From an uncultured Mycoplasmatota bacterium (GTDB lineage Bacteria > Bacillota_I > Bacilli_A > RF39 > UBA660), in contig USGP01000001.1 in the NCBI GenBank assembly GCA_900554315.1, positions 62,001 to 126,000 of the forward strand: 64,000 nucleotides of DNA, written 5' to 3'. Both the position numbers and the translations under genes were made by a program. Shown in pieces: positions 1 to 9,010 of this stretch (position 1 is the first letter of the stretch; each line of letters begins with the position of its first letter). The notes under the pieces are model-generated. The model did not search any database, had not been told where the DNA came from, and was given only the letters and a program-made list of their open reading frames with translations.

Positions 1-794
1 ACACCAAAAATATGATTGATCATGGAAATCCGTTATATCCATTATACGGAAAAGGGCACGTTGATAATATGGTAATGATGGAGATTCCTAAATCATTACA
101 AGATAAAAATAGATTAACAATCTTCTTAACAAGTATATTTGCTAAAGGAGAAAATGTTTCTCCTAGTTATTCTGATGAAGGAAACGAGCCGGATTTAAAA
201 GTTCCTCTAACTTTCACACAGGAAGAACTTGATAATTATTCAATACCAGATATTAGAATGGGAGGATTTGGTCCACTGTTTAGTGCAATTTTTATTCTAA
301 GTATAATTGGTACAATATGTATTATTGTAGAGTATATAAGAAATAAAAATTGGAATCAATTAATTCCATATATAATTACTTTAGGATTAATTGCCTGCTT
401 AATTTTATTTTTAGATGGAGGGTATTGGTCCAGATATATACCATATTTCTATTTGGTACCAGCTTTCGTATTGATTCATTATTTACAAAAAGAATTTAAA
501 GCACATAAAGTAGCAAATATTTTTGCCCTAGTAATAGTAATTATTTTTATAGTTAATTCTGGATTAATATTTAGAACACAATACCATAGTATTATTGGTA
601 ATAATGAATATGTTCAAATTAGGATAGATAGATTCAAAACTTATGCAAATGAAAATAAAAACAAAAAAATCCTTATAAATCTACAACATCATGGCATTCA
701 AGGAGTACAATATAATATTGATGATTTAGGAGTTAAAAACTATAAGTTGACAGATAAAAAACAGAAAAATGACGGATATATGTTTACGTATTAA
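1..794 (+). CDS. C-terminal part of a multi-pass GT-C-type membrane glycosyltransferase (5' truncated by window)
   Basis: The frame is open to the left edge, so the start lies outside the window and the first ATG (12) is probably internal. The visible part begins with GNPLYPLYG, which resembles the extracytoplasmic loop motif GNPxYPL of Dol-P-mannose/PMT-like GT-C glycosyltransferases. It continues into four or so hydrophobic segments (around 285-350, 375-415, 435-480, 510-560) and ends with a short polar domain of about 60 residues. Such enzymes use lipid-linked sugars outside the membrane. The next gene is of the same broad type and starts 19 bases downstream, suggesting an operon. Family assignment is by fold and motif only; substrate unknown. 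Confidence 0.6.
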   Translation, partial: TKNMIDHGNPLYPLYGKGHVDNMVMMEIPKSLQDKNRLTIFLTSIFAKGENVSPSYSDEGNEPDLKVPLTFTQEELDNYSIPDIRMGGFGPLFSAIFILSIIGTICIIVEYIRNKNWNQLIPYIITLGLIACLILFLDGGYWSRYIPYFYLVPAFVLIHYLQKEFKAHKVANIFALVIVIIFIVNSGLIFRTQYHSIIGNNEYVQIRIDRFKTYANENKNKKILINLQHHGIQGVQYNIDDLGVKNYKLTDKKQKNDGYMFTY

Positions 795-813
795 TAAGAG
801 AGAAGGATTTGAT

Positions 814-2379
814 ATGAAGTATTTAAAATATATAGTTGCTATTATAGCTATATTAGTTTGTATAATAATATTTGGATTAAATATTATATATATGTCTGAT
901 GTATGTGATTCGTGGCAGGAAATTGTGAGTATTTCATATTTTGGAATAGGGAATTTATTAATTACAATTTTAATAGCAACAGGCCTTATTAAAATCATCA
1001 ATTGGATAGAACAAAAAAGAGAAAAGAATGAAAAAAAGATATCTTCTAAAAAGAAATATATAATAATCGGACTAGCATTATTAGTATATATAATAATTGG
1101 AATTATATGGGTAGTATTAAGGGATTCTACTCCAATAGCTGACTCCATGAGAGTATATGAAGCAGCAACAGATATTTTTAAAGGAAGAAATTTAACAAGC
1201 GTGAGATATTTTGAATTAAATCCTCAAAATCTTTCTATATCATTTTTCTTTTCTTTATTATTTACCATTTTTCATTCTAATAGTTTATGGATAATTAAAA
1301 TAGCAAATATTATTGCTAATTGTTTTACTATAATAGGTTTATTTTTAATTACAAAACTATTAAAAAAAGACTATGATATAAATGAAACAAAAAGCTTAGT
1401 ATTATCATTAACCTATATACCTATTATTCTATTAGTAAATTTTATATATGGAGATATTATTAGTTTGCCATTTAGTGTATTTAGTATTTACTTTACGATG
1501 AAGTATGGAAAAGAAAATAAAGTTTATCACTTATTGATTTCGGCATTCTTAATGATGATAGCAGTAATATTAAGAATGAATAATCTGATATTAGTTATAG
1601 CTAGCATATTATACTTAATACTAAATCTACAAATAAAAGATAAAAGCCTAGATAAAAAAGAAAAAGCAAAAAAAATAGGAATAAAATTGACCTTGATGAT
1701 AGTATTTATCATAATTTCATTAGTTCCTTCTAAAATAGCAACAGCAACTCTACAAAATCAATATGATTTAGATAAAAAAAGGGAAATACCAGCGACTAGA
1801 TATATTGCAATGGGAATGCAAGAAGGGACAAGAGCAAATGGTTGGTATAATTCTGAAACAGGGGACATTGCACATACAGAGAAAAAGATCAACCATGAAC
1901 AATATAATGATATGATAAAAGAAAGATTAACATATTTTTCTAATCATATCCCATATACAATAAAGTTTTATATAAAAAAAGTAGCTTCAATGTGGACAGA
2001 GCCTCTACAAGAATCAATTTGGCAAAACTTAAGCTTTAATTTTGAAAGTTTAGGAAAAAATAAAACTTTCTCTAAAACCCAAATAGCTTCATTAGAAGAA
2101 ATGGATGCAAAAATATTAAATAATGAAAAAATAATACAACTTTATTTAAAAGCAATAATATTTATTATTTTTGGAACAGTTATATTATTTATGATTCAAA
2201 ATAGAAAGAGACTTTCCAATGAAACAATATTATTATTACTAGTATTTTTAGGTGGATTCTTTTTCCATATATTATGGGAAGGTAAATCTAGATATATAAT
2301 TCCATATTTGATAATTTTGATTCCATTAGCAAGTATAAAAATAAAAGAGGTAAAAATAAAGAAAATTTTAGCTAAATAA
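814..2379 (+). CDS. GT-C/PMT-like multi-pass membrane glycosyltransferase
   Basis: A 521-residue protein with about ten predicted membrane segments. Between the early segments lies a polar loop (DSTPIADSMRVYEAA) with acidic residues like the catalytic first loop of GT-C enzymes. A large extracytoplasmic loop (around residues 305-440) precedes the last helices, and near the C-terminus GKSRYIIPYL matches the typical GT-C terminal motif. An in-frame ATG at 769 exists, but it lies inside the upstream gene; the start at 814 is preceded by AGAAGG at a suitable distance. It probably decorates surface glycans or proteins together with the gene upstream. Substrate cannot be read from the sequence. Confidence 0.65.
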   Translation: MKYLKYIVAIIAILVCIIIFGLNIIYMSDVCDSWQEIVSISYFGIGNLLITILIATGLIKIINWIEQKREKNEKKISSKKKYIIIGLALLVYIIIGIIWVVLRDSTPIADSMRVYEAATDIFKGRNLTSVRYFELNPQNLSISFFFSLLFTIFHSNSLWIIKIANIIANCFTIIGLFLITKLLKKDYDINETKSLVLSLTYIPIILLVNFIYGDIISLPFSVFSIYFTMKYGKENKVYHLLISAFLMMIAVILRMNNLILVIASILYLILNLQIKDKSLDKKEKAKKIGIKLTLMIVFIIISLVPSKIATATLQNQYDLDKKREIPATRYIAMGMQEGTRANGWYNSETGDIAHTEKKINHEQYNDMIKERLTYFSNHIPYTIKFYIKKVASMWTEPLQESIWQNLSFNFESLGKNKTFSKTQIASLEEMDAKILNNEKIIQLYLKAIIFIIFGTVILFMIQNRKRLSNETILLLLVFLGGFFFHILWEGKSRYIIPYLIILIPLASIKIKEVKIKKILAK

Positions 2380-2396
2380 GTAGCTAAAATTTTTTG
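2362..2396 (+). terminator. Rho-independent terminator
   Basis: A 13-bp stem (AAAATTTTAGCTA with its complement) around a 6-base loop, followed by a T-run, overlaps the last codons of the glycosyltransferase. Confidence 0.75.
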
Positions 2397-2400
2397 TTAA

Positions 2401-2429
2401 TAGACAAAAAATAAAAAATGATGTAATAT
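2401..2429 (+). promoter_or_regulatory. Putative sigma-A promoter of the acyltransferase gene
   Basis: TAGACA and TAATAT are separated by 17 bases, about 40 bases before the acyltransferase start. The match is moderate. Confidence 0.4.
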
Positions 2430-2471
2430 GAAAGTATATAAAAATACATACTATGGGGATAAGGTGAATAT

Positions 2472-3608
2472 ATGAAAAAAATAAGAGAATCTAATTTTGA
2501 ATTAATGAGAATTATATCAATGCTGTTTATTGTTTTATTTCATACATTATCATATAGTGGATATTTAGGAAAAGCTACAGGTGGAATGTATTTATTAGTA
2601 ACATTTATTAAATCAATTACGTTAGTACATGTTAATTCTTTTATTTTACTGTGTGGCTATTTTCAATGTAAACAAAAGTTAAGGCTTGGAAAAGTAATAT
2701 CTTTGATAAATGCAACATGGTTTTATAAAGCCGTAATATTGTTGATCTTTTTAGCTTGTGGGTGGTTAATAACTAACCCTCCAACAACAACTGAAATATT
2801 AAGAACAATACTTCCGTTAGATTATGGATTATACTGGTTTATTGGAAACTATATAGTTTTATATCTAATAAGTCCCATTTTAAATATTGTAATTAATAAT
2901 ACAACTAAATAGCAATTAAGAAATGTAATAATTATATTACTTGTTATAGTTAGTGGTTTAAGTCTAGTAACAGTAGACAGTTTCTATAATAATAATTATG
3001 GAAGATCATTAAGTACGTTTATTTTATTGTATTTTGTAGGTGCATATTTAAGAAATTATCCAATTGATCAAAGCTATTTTATGAAACCGTTTACAATTAC
3101 AGCAAAGAGAACTATATGGTTTTTAACAATGATTAGTTGTGCTGTAATAGGAACAATGTGTTGTTGCGTATCACAACAAATAATAGATCTTGGAAGTATT
3201 TCACAAGAAATTGGCCATATATTAGATTATTTATTTTCAAGCTATTCTAGTCCTTTTGTTTTATTGCAAACTCTTTGCTATTTTATGTTATTTGCATCTT
3301 TTACATTTAAAAATAAAATTATTAATGCTATTGCAGGTTGCACTATAGGAGTATATTTAATACACGAAAATAAATATATAAGAGAAAATTTTTATAATTT
3401 TATTGGAATAACAGATATAACCAATATAAATTTAAAAGCTATAGCGATATTATTTATAATTGTAATTGGAATGTTTATAGTATGTACTATTATAGAATTT
3501 ATAAGAAAAAATATATTCAAATTAGTGTATAATTCAAAATGGACAATTAAAAATAGAGAAAAATACCAATCTTACTTCGAAAAACTAGGTCTAAATATAA
3601 ACTGGTAA
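2472..3608 (+). pseudogene. Acyltransferase-3 family membrane protein interrupted by one in-frame TAG
   Basis: The first part reads MKKIRESNFELMRIISMLFI..HTLSYSG, the classic start of acyltransferase-3 (OafA/WecH-like) O-acetyltransferases with R and H residues in helix 1. The frame meets TAG at 2910-2912 and continues without shift for a further 232 codons of typical hydrophobic helices to 3608 (VGAYLRNYPID, GVYLIHENKYIRENFYN). The full product would be about 378 residues, normal for the family. The second part has no good start of its own; the first initiator-like codon is TTG at 3027. AAGGTG precedes the start at 2472. TAG is a normal terminator elsewhere in the window, so this is most simply a nonsense mutation; a read error or low-level read-through is possible. 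The intact enzyme would have O-acetylated a surface polysaccharide. Confidence 0.8.
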
Positions 3609-3612
3609 AAAT

Positions 3613-3641
3613 TTGTAGAAATAAAATTTCTATGCTATAAT
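3613..3641 (+). promoter_or_regulatory. Sigma-A promoter with extended -10 (ABC exporter operon)
   Basis: TTGTAG and TATAAT are 17 bases apart with TGC directly before TATAAT, about 50 bases upstream of the ABC ATPase start. Confidence 0.6.
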
Positions 3642-3690
3642 GTAATAACGAATATATGTATCTTATGGATACAAGAAATGAGGTATGAAT

Positions 3691-4434
3691 GTGGAAAAGG
3701 ATGTTGCAATTAAGGTAACGCATGTTTCTAAAACATTTAAGCTTTATTATGACAAAGCAAATACTTTAAAAGAAAAATTATTATTCTTTTCAAAGAAAAA
3801 TAAAAGTAAAGATTCAATTTTACATGTACTAAATGATATAAATTTAACAATAAAAAAAGGTGAGAGTGTAGCTCTAATTGGTACAAATGGTAGCGGTAAA
3901 TCAACATTATTAAAATTAATGACTAAAATTATTTATCCTAATAAAGGTAGAATAACAACAAATGGAAAATTAACATCACTTTTAGAGTTAGGTGCAGGAT
4001 TTCATGAGGATTTTACAGGAAGAGAAAACATTTATTTTAATGCATCTATTTTTGGATTGACTAGAAAACAAATAGATGAAAAAATAGATGAGATAATCGA
4101 ATTTTCAGAATTACATGACTTTATTGATAATCCAGTAAGAACTTATTCTTCTGGTATGTATATGAGACTTGCTTTTTCAGTTGCAATTAATGTACAAGCT
4201 GATATTTTACTAATTGATGAAATCTTAGCAGTAGGTGACCAACATTTCCAAGAAAAATGTTTTAATAAATTAAAGGAATTAAAAAAAGAAGGAAAGACGA
4301 TTGTTATTGTTACCCATAGTATGAATCAAGTAAAACAATTCTGTGATCGTGCAGTTTGGTTATATAAAGGTGAAATTAGGATGGATGGAAAAGTAGATGA
4401 TGTATTAGAAGAATACTTGAAGGTGTGTGGATAA
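3691..4434 (+). CDS. ABC transporter ATP-binding protein for polysaccharide/teichoic acid export (Wzt/TagH-like)
   Basis: The ATPase of a two-gene polysaccharide exporter. Walker A is GTNGSGKST, the signature is YSSGMYMRLAFS and Walker B is ILLIDEILAVGD, with an H-loop in VTHSMNQ. The region LTSLLELGAGFHEDFTGREN is diagnostic of the Wzt/TagH/RfbE branch. The protein ends right after the nucleotide-binding domain (247 residues) and lacks the C-terminal glycan-binding domain of long Wzt proteins. An ATG at 3685 lies only one base from the GAGG ribosome site; GTG at 3691 has the proper seven-base spacing and is preferred. The permease follows after one base, so the two are translationally linked. 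Confidence 0.9.
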   Translation: MEKDVAIKVTHVSKTFKLYYDKANTLKEKLLFFSKKNKSKDSILHVLNDINLTIKKGESVALIGTNGSGKSTLLKLMTKIIYPNKGRITTNGKLTSLLELGAGFHEDFTGRENIYFNASIFGLTRKQIDEKIDEIIEFSELHDFIDNPVRTYSSGMYMRLAFSVAINVQADILLIDEILAVGDQHFQEKCFNKLKELKKEGKTIVIVTHSMNQVKQFCDRAVWLYKGEIRMDGKVDDVLEEYLKVCG

Positions 4435-4435
4435 A

Positions 4436-5209
4436 ATGAAAGTATTTAAAGAATTATATAATTATAGAGAATTATTAAAGACAAATATTAAAAAAGAAAT
4501 TCGTGGAAAATATAAAGGATCATGGCTAGGTGTAATATGGACATTCTTAAATCCATTATTAATGCTTGCAGTATATTCATTTGTTTTTCCATATATTTTG
4601 AGAGTAAATGTTGAAAATTATACTATTTTTATGATTGTAGCATTAATTCCATGGAATTTTTTTACAGCAGCTATTCAAATGGGAACAGGTAGTGTAGTTG
4701 CTAATGGTGCAATCTTAAAGAAAGTATACTTCCCAAGAGAAATTATTCCAATTTCAGTAACAACAAGTCAATTAGTAAACTTTTTAATTACATGTATTAT
4801 CATGTTTGCATTTATTATATTTAGTGGAGTAGGTTTTTCTATTCACTTACTATTATTTCCAGTATTAGTAATAATTCAATACTTAATTACATTAGCCTTA
4901 ACATTTATATTATCAGCTATTACAGTCTTTGTAAGAGATGTAGATCATTTTGTTAGTGTTATCTTAATGTTAGGATTTTATGGAACACCAATTGTTTATC
5001 AAGCTAATATGTTACCAGAAAAGTTTCAATGGGTATTAAGCTTAAATCCAATGGCACAGCTAGTAGAAGCATATAGATCTATTCTTTATTATCATCAAAT
5101 GCCACATTGGTCAATATTAGGCATTTGGGGAATAGGAAGTATTTTCTTAGTTGTCATTGGATACTTAATTTTCAAAAAATTAGAAAAACGTTTTGTAGAA
5201 GAATTATAA
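4436..5209 (+). CDS. ABC-2 type permease for polysaccharide/teichoic acid export (Wzm/TagG-like)
   Basis: The membrane partner of the preceding ATPase: 257 residues with six hydrophobic segments. The N-terminal cytoplasmic motif RGKYKGSWLGVIWTFLNPLL is the hallmark of the TagG/RfbA/Wzm permease family, and the conserved late motif LNPMAQLVEAYRSILYY is also present. The upstream in-frame GTG (4427) sits too close to the AGGTG site and inside the previous gene; ATG 4436, ten bases after AGGTG, is chosen. It probably moves lipid-linked glycan made by the neighbouring glycosyltransferases across the membrane. Confidence 0.9.
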   Translation: MKVFKELYNYRELLKTNIKKEIRGKYKGSWLGVIWTFLNPLLMLAVYSFVFPYILRVNVENYTIFMIVALIPWNFFTAAIQMGTGSVVANGAILKKVYFPREIIPISVTTSQLVNFLITCIIMFAFIIFSGVGFSIHLLLFPVLVIIQYLITLALTFILSAITVFVRDVDHFVSVILMLGFYGTPIVYQANMLPEKFQWVLSLNPMAQLVEAYRSILYYHQMPHWSILGIWGIGSIFLVVIGYLIFKKLEKRFVEEL

Positions 5210-5229
5210 ACAACCCTTAGGTTGTTTTT
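5209..5229 (+). terminator. Rho-independent terminator of ABC exporter operon
   Basis: AACAACC and GGTTGTT form a 7-bp stem around a short loop, then a run of T; it begins in the stop codon of the permease. Confidence 0.8.
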
Positions 5230-5237
5230 TTATGTCG

Positions 5238-5266
5238 TTGTATTAAATATTGATATTTGTTATAAT
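5238..5266 (+). promoter_or_regulatory. Sigma-A promoter with extended -10
   Basis: TTGTAT and TATAAT are 17 bases apart with TGT directly before TATAAT, 50 bases upstream of the pyruvyl-transferase fusion gene. Confidence 0.65.
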
Positions 5267-5315
5267 AAAATTAGATATAAGAATAAAAAGGTAAAAAGAC
5301 AGAAGGAGACAGACA

Positions 5316-7724
5316 ATGGTAAAAAAAATATTGTTATATGGAATTGGATCATTACAAAATCGTGGCTGCGAAGCCTTAGTAAATTCAACTATTGCACAAA
5401 TTAGTCCAAATATAGAGATTGTAGCTGCTACTTTTGATTATGAGCATGATAAAAATATGTATAAAGATAGAATCAATCGTTTCGTAAATCATCATAAACA
5501 AAACCCAGAAGAATTTACCGAAGAAGAACAGAAAGAATTTGAACATATTCAAAATATTCCTTTTGATTATTATAATTATGAATGCTTTTATGAGAGAGAC
5601 GTAATTAAAGAAATGAAAGATGCAGATATATGCATACACATAGGCGGTGATAATTATTGCTATGGTGTAAATGAATGGATTTATACTATAAATCGAAAAG
5701 CAAAAGAATTAAACAAAAAAACTGTATTATGGGGTGCATCATTATATGATGAAATAAATGATTTAGAGTTGATAAACGATTTACAAAAATATGATTTATT
5801 AATGATTAGAGAAAAAATCAGTTATAATGCTATTAAAAAATATATTGATAAAGATAGAATAATGCTTGTTCCAGACCCAGCATTTTCTTTAAAGCCAAAA
5901 AAGGTAACTTTATCAAAATGGTACAAAGGAAGAGACGTTATTGGTTTAAATTTAAGCCCATTAACAGTCAAAACCAAAGAAAATGAAGAAGCAGTAACAA
6001 GGTTTATTGATTATATTTTAAAAAATACAAAATATTCTATTACACTGTTACCCCATGTTGCAGTAGAAGAAGTAAGTGACTTAAGTGTTTTAAAAAAAAT
6101 AAAAGAAAAATACAAGGACGAGGATAGAATCTTTTTAGACGACGGAGAGTATAATTGTCAAGAAATAAAATATATTATTTCAAAATGTGCCTTAGTAGTA
6201 GCAGCAAGAACCCATGCTTCCATAGCAGCATATTCTACAGAAATTCCGACGTTAGTTATTGGATATAGTGTAAAGTCACGTGGTATTGCAGAAGATTTAT
6301 TTGGAAATTATCAAGACTATGTCTTGCCAACAGAAGAATTAGTAGGTGACCAATTAATTAATAAGTTTAAATATATCAATAAAAACAAGCAAAAAATAAA
6401 AGAAATCCTAAAAGAAAAAATGAAAATAGTAAGAGAAGAAGCAAAAAATCTATATAGCAACATGATAGAAAGATTAGATTATTTAGATAAAAAATATGTT
6501 TGTTCTAAAAATAAATGTACAGGATGCAGTGCTTGTCTAAATATCTGCCCGGTTAATGCTATAAAATTTGTAGAAAATAAAGAAGGCTTTTTATATCCGG
6601 AGATAGATTTAGATAAATGTATTCATTGTAATAAATGTAGAAACACATGTATAGCACTTCATCCTAAACTAACTTCTTCAAAAGCAGAAGAATGTTATGC
6701 TGTCAAAGCAATATCTGATGAAGTAAGAAAAACAAGTTCATCTGGTGGAGTATTTCATTATTTAGCAATGAAAATATTAGAAGATAATGGTGTTGTATAT
6801 GGTGCAGAGCTAAAGAACTTCAAAGTAGAACATATTAGAATTACAGATGAAAAAGATTTGATAAAAATAAAAGGATCAAAATATGCTCAAAGTAACTTAA
6901 AAAATATATTTCAACAAGTACAAAAGGATTTAAAAGATAATAAAAAAGTACTATTTTCAGGAACTCCTTGTCAAATACAAGGCCTAAAAAAATATTTACT
7001 TCATGATTATGAAAAATTGTATACAGTTAGTGTAATTTGCCATGGAGTAATGAGCAATAAAGTATTGCAAAAAAGAATAAAAGAATTTGAACAACAATAT
7101 GAAACAAAAATTACTGATATAAAATTTAGATCTAAAATAAATGGTTGGGATAAAGCCTCTATAGAATATATTTCACAAAGAATTAATAAAGCATATCCCT
7201 TTGCCAATGATACATTAATGAATCTATATAATAGCAATTTTATTTTAAGAGAAAGTTGTTATAATTGTTCAGCAAAAGGTTTGGAAAATAATATTGCTGA
7301 TATTATACTAGGAGATTACTGGGGTATATACCATGTACATCGTGAAATGCTTGATAATCTTGGTGTATCTGCCGTAATTATAAAAACAAAAAAAGGACAA
7401 CAATTATATAATAAGATAAGGGAAAAAATTATAGCAACAGAAACAGATATTCAAAATATAATAAAATATAATCCGGCGATAATAGAGTCTGTTGAACGAC
7501 CATTAGAAAGAAGCAGAATTTTTAATGATATAGAAAACAATGAATTATCAATCGTATCTCAATTATATAATTCTAAAGTAGAATCAAATAAAGAAATTGA
7601 GATAACTAATTTGTTAAATCAAAATGAAGAATTATTAAATAAATTAAATAAAGTTTATAATAGTAAAAGGTTCAAAATGATAGACAAATTAGGAAATATA
7701 TGGAATAAAATTCTACATAAATAA
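5316..7724 (+). CDS. Fusion: polysaccharide pyruvyl transferase + ferredoxin-type Fe-S domain + F420-hydrogenase/dehydrogenase beta-subunit-like domain
   Basis: An 802-residue, probably cytoplasmic protein. Residues 1 to about 390 match the WcaK/CsaB-type polysaccharide pyruvyl transferase fold (start LLYGIGSLQNRGCEALVNS, later VAARTHASIAAYS and TLVIGYSVKSRG). From residue 396 come two 4Fe-4S motifs (CTGCSACLNICP; then from 435 CIHCNKCRNTC). Residues about 455-740 match the FrhB/FdhB beta-subunit family (SSGGVFHYLA, FSGTPCQIQGLKKYL, CHGV, ADIILGDYWGI). Both families commonly occur as separate neighbours in surface-polysaccharide clusters, so the fusion fits context, but the redox role is unknown. 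AAGGAG lies upstream of the ATG. Pyruvylation of a glycan is inferred for the N-terminal half. Confidence 0.85.
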   Translation: MVKKILLYGIGSLQNRGCEALVNSTIAQISPNIEIVAATFDYEHDKNMYKDRINRFVNHHKQNPEEFTEEEQKEFEHIQNIPFDYYNYECFYERDVIKEMKDADICIHIGGDNYCYGVNEWIYTINRKAKELNKKTVLWGASLYDEINDLELINDLQKYDLLMIREKISYNAIKKYIDKDRIMLVPDPAFSLKPKKVTLSKWYKGRDVIGLNLSPLTVKTKENEEAVTRFIDYILKNTKYSITLLPHVAVEEVSDLSVLKKIKEKYKDEDRIFLDDGEYNCQEIKYIISKCALVVAARTHASIAAYSTEIPTLVIGYSVKSRGIAEDLFGNYQDYVLPTEELVGDQLINKFKYINKNKQKIKEILKEKMKIVREEAKNLYSNMIERLDYLDKKYVCSKNKCTGCSACLNICPVNAIKFVENKEGFLYPEIDLDKCIHCNKCRNTCIALHPKLTSSKAEECYAVKAISDEVRKTSSSGGVFHYLAMKILEDNGVVYGAELKNFKVEHIRITDEKDLIKIKGSKYAQSNLKNIFQQVQKDLKDNKKVLFSGTPCQIQGLKKYLLHDYEKLYTVSVICHGVMSNKVLQKRIKEFEQQYETKITDIKFRSKINGWDKASIEYISQRINKAYPFANDTLMNLYNSNFILRESCYNCSAKGLENNIADIILGDYWGIYHVHREMLDNLGVSAVIIKTKKGQQLYNKIREKIIATETDIQNIIKYNPAIIESVERPLERSRIFNDIENNELSIVSQLYNSKVESNKEIEITNLLNQNEELLNKLNKVYNSKRFKMIDKLGNIWNKILHK

Positions 7725-7738
7725 TTATAGGAGGAAAA

Positions 7739-9010
7739 ATGAAAAAAGCTTTAATCTGTTTGGAACAATTAGGAATAGGTGGGGTTGAAACATTTACTAT
7801 CACACAAGTGGAGGAATTTGCCAGAAGAAAGATAAAATGTTATGTACTTGCAAGAGACGGTTTGCTTGCTAAAAATTTAAAAGGGTTAAAAAATATAGAG
7901 TTTATAGAATTTGATTTCAAACTAGAAAACAAAATTGATGCAAAAAAAGTAGAATGGCTTATGAATTTTGTTGAACAAAAGAAGATAGATTTTATTTATG
8001 TGCACCAATTTCCATGTGTACCTTATATTTTGCCAGTTGTATTTAAATTAAAAATACCATACATAGCATATTTACATAATATTGTGCCCAAAACATGTGA
8101 GTGGTTTATGAATACCTATGACATTTATAAAGTATTATTTCCAATATATTTTGAATGTGCATCAAAAATTATTGCTATAACAGATAAAGTACAAAAAGAA
8201 CATATTAATCTATTTCATATTCCACAAGAAAAATATATAATTATTAATAACAGTCTTGACTTTAGTAAATACCCAAATAAGAAGATAATAAAAATAGAAC
8301 GACCATATAATAACTTGATGTGGTTCGGACGAATTTCTGAACAAAAAAGAGTGTCAATAGATACAGCTGTTAAATTTTTTAGATACTATAAAGAAAAATA
8401 TAATAGCAAAGCAAAGTTAACGATTGTGGGGAATGGTGAATTATATGATGAAATGACAGAAAAATATAATGATCCATCTATTTTCTTTAGAGGTGCTGTG
8501 CCTGACATGATTCCAGAGATAGAAAAAGCAGATATTCTATTAGGTGTTGATAGATGTATGTTAGAAGCAGTAGCTTCAAAAAAACCAGCAATTGTTTGTG
8601 GATATAAGGGAAATATAGTATTAATTACTCCACAAAATATTAAAGATGCAATAGAGGAAAACTTTACTGGAATCAATTTGAAAGATGATAAAGACGAATT
8701 ATGTAAATATAGTGAAAAAGAATTAATAGAAATTCTAAATAAAAATTATTCTTATGTAGCAGATAATTTAGCGATTAACAATAGTGTGTATTTAGACATA
8801 GAACCATTTCAAGGAAATAGTAGTTTACAAAGTGTATTTTGTGGATTAAATTATTATACAGAGAAAATTAACAATTTAGAAAAAGAGAATAAAGAATTGT
8901 ATTTAAAAACTCAAGAATTATATAAACAAATAGATAATCTTCAAAAGCAGTTAGATAGAACATTAACAAGGAAAATAAAAAACAAGTTAAATAGAATGAA
9001 GGTGAATTAA
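7739..9010 (+). CDS. GT4-like glycosyltransferase with C-terminal coiled coil
   Basis: A 423-residue protein beginning ALICLEQLGIGGVETFT, the donor-fold start of GT-B/GT4 glycosyltransferases with the GGVE loop. A second Rossmann half starts near residue 195 (LMWFGRISEQKRVS; LTIVGNGELYDEM). The usual EX7E site is altered: the region reads DILLGVDRCMLEAVASKKPAIV, keeping only the second Glu, so activity or donor may differ from typical members. Residues around 375-415 form a coiled coil (NLEKENKELYLKTQELYKQI), perhaps for dimerisation. GAGG precedes the ATG, and the gene abuts the next (TAA then ATG). Confidence 0.8.
   Translation: MKKALICLEQLGIGGVETFTITQVEEFARRKIKCYVLARDGLLAKNLKGLKNIEFIEFDFKLENKIDAKKVEWLMNFVEQKKIDFIYVHQFPCVPYILPVVFKLKIPYIAYLHNIVPKTCEWFMNTYDIYKVLFPIYFECASKIIAITDKVQKEHINLFHIPQEKYIIINNSLDFSKYPNKKIIKIERPYNNLMWFGRISEQKRVSIDTAVKFFRYYKEKYNSKAKLTIVGNGELYDEMTEKYNDPSIFFRGAVPDMIPEIEKADILLGVDRCMLEAVASKKPAIVCGYKGNIVLITPQNIKDAIEENFTGINLKDDKDELCKYSEKELIEILNKNYSYVADNLAINNSVYLDIEPFQGNSSLQSVFCGLNYYTEKINNLEKENKELYLKTQELYKQIDNLQKQLDRTLTRKIKNKLNRMKVN

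Noticed and set aside
2910..2912. TAG reassigned to a sense codon
   Set aside because: TAG clearly ends several genes in the window (15679, 18501, 26337, 28983, 49891, 51440, 58483, 60038), so the amber in the acyltransferase is a mutation or local event.
5222..5404. 60-residue frame between exporter and pyruvyl transferase genes
   Set aside because: It begins inside the terminator, overlaps the next gene's start in another frame and has no ribosome site.
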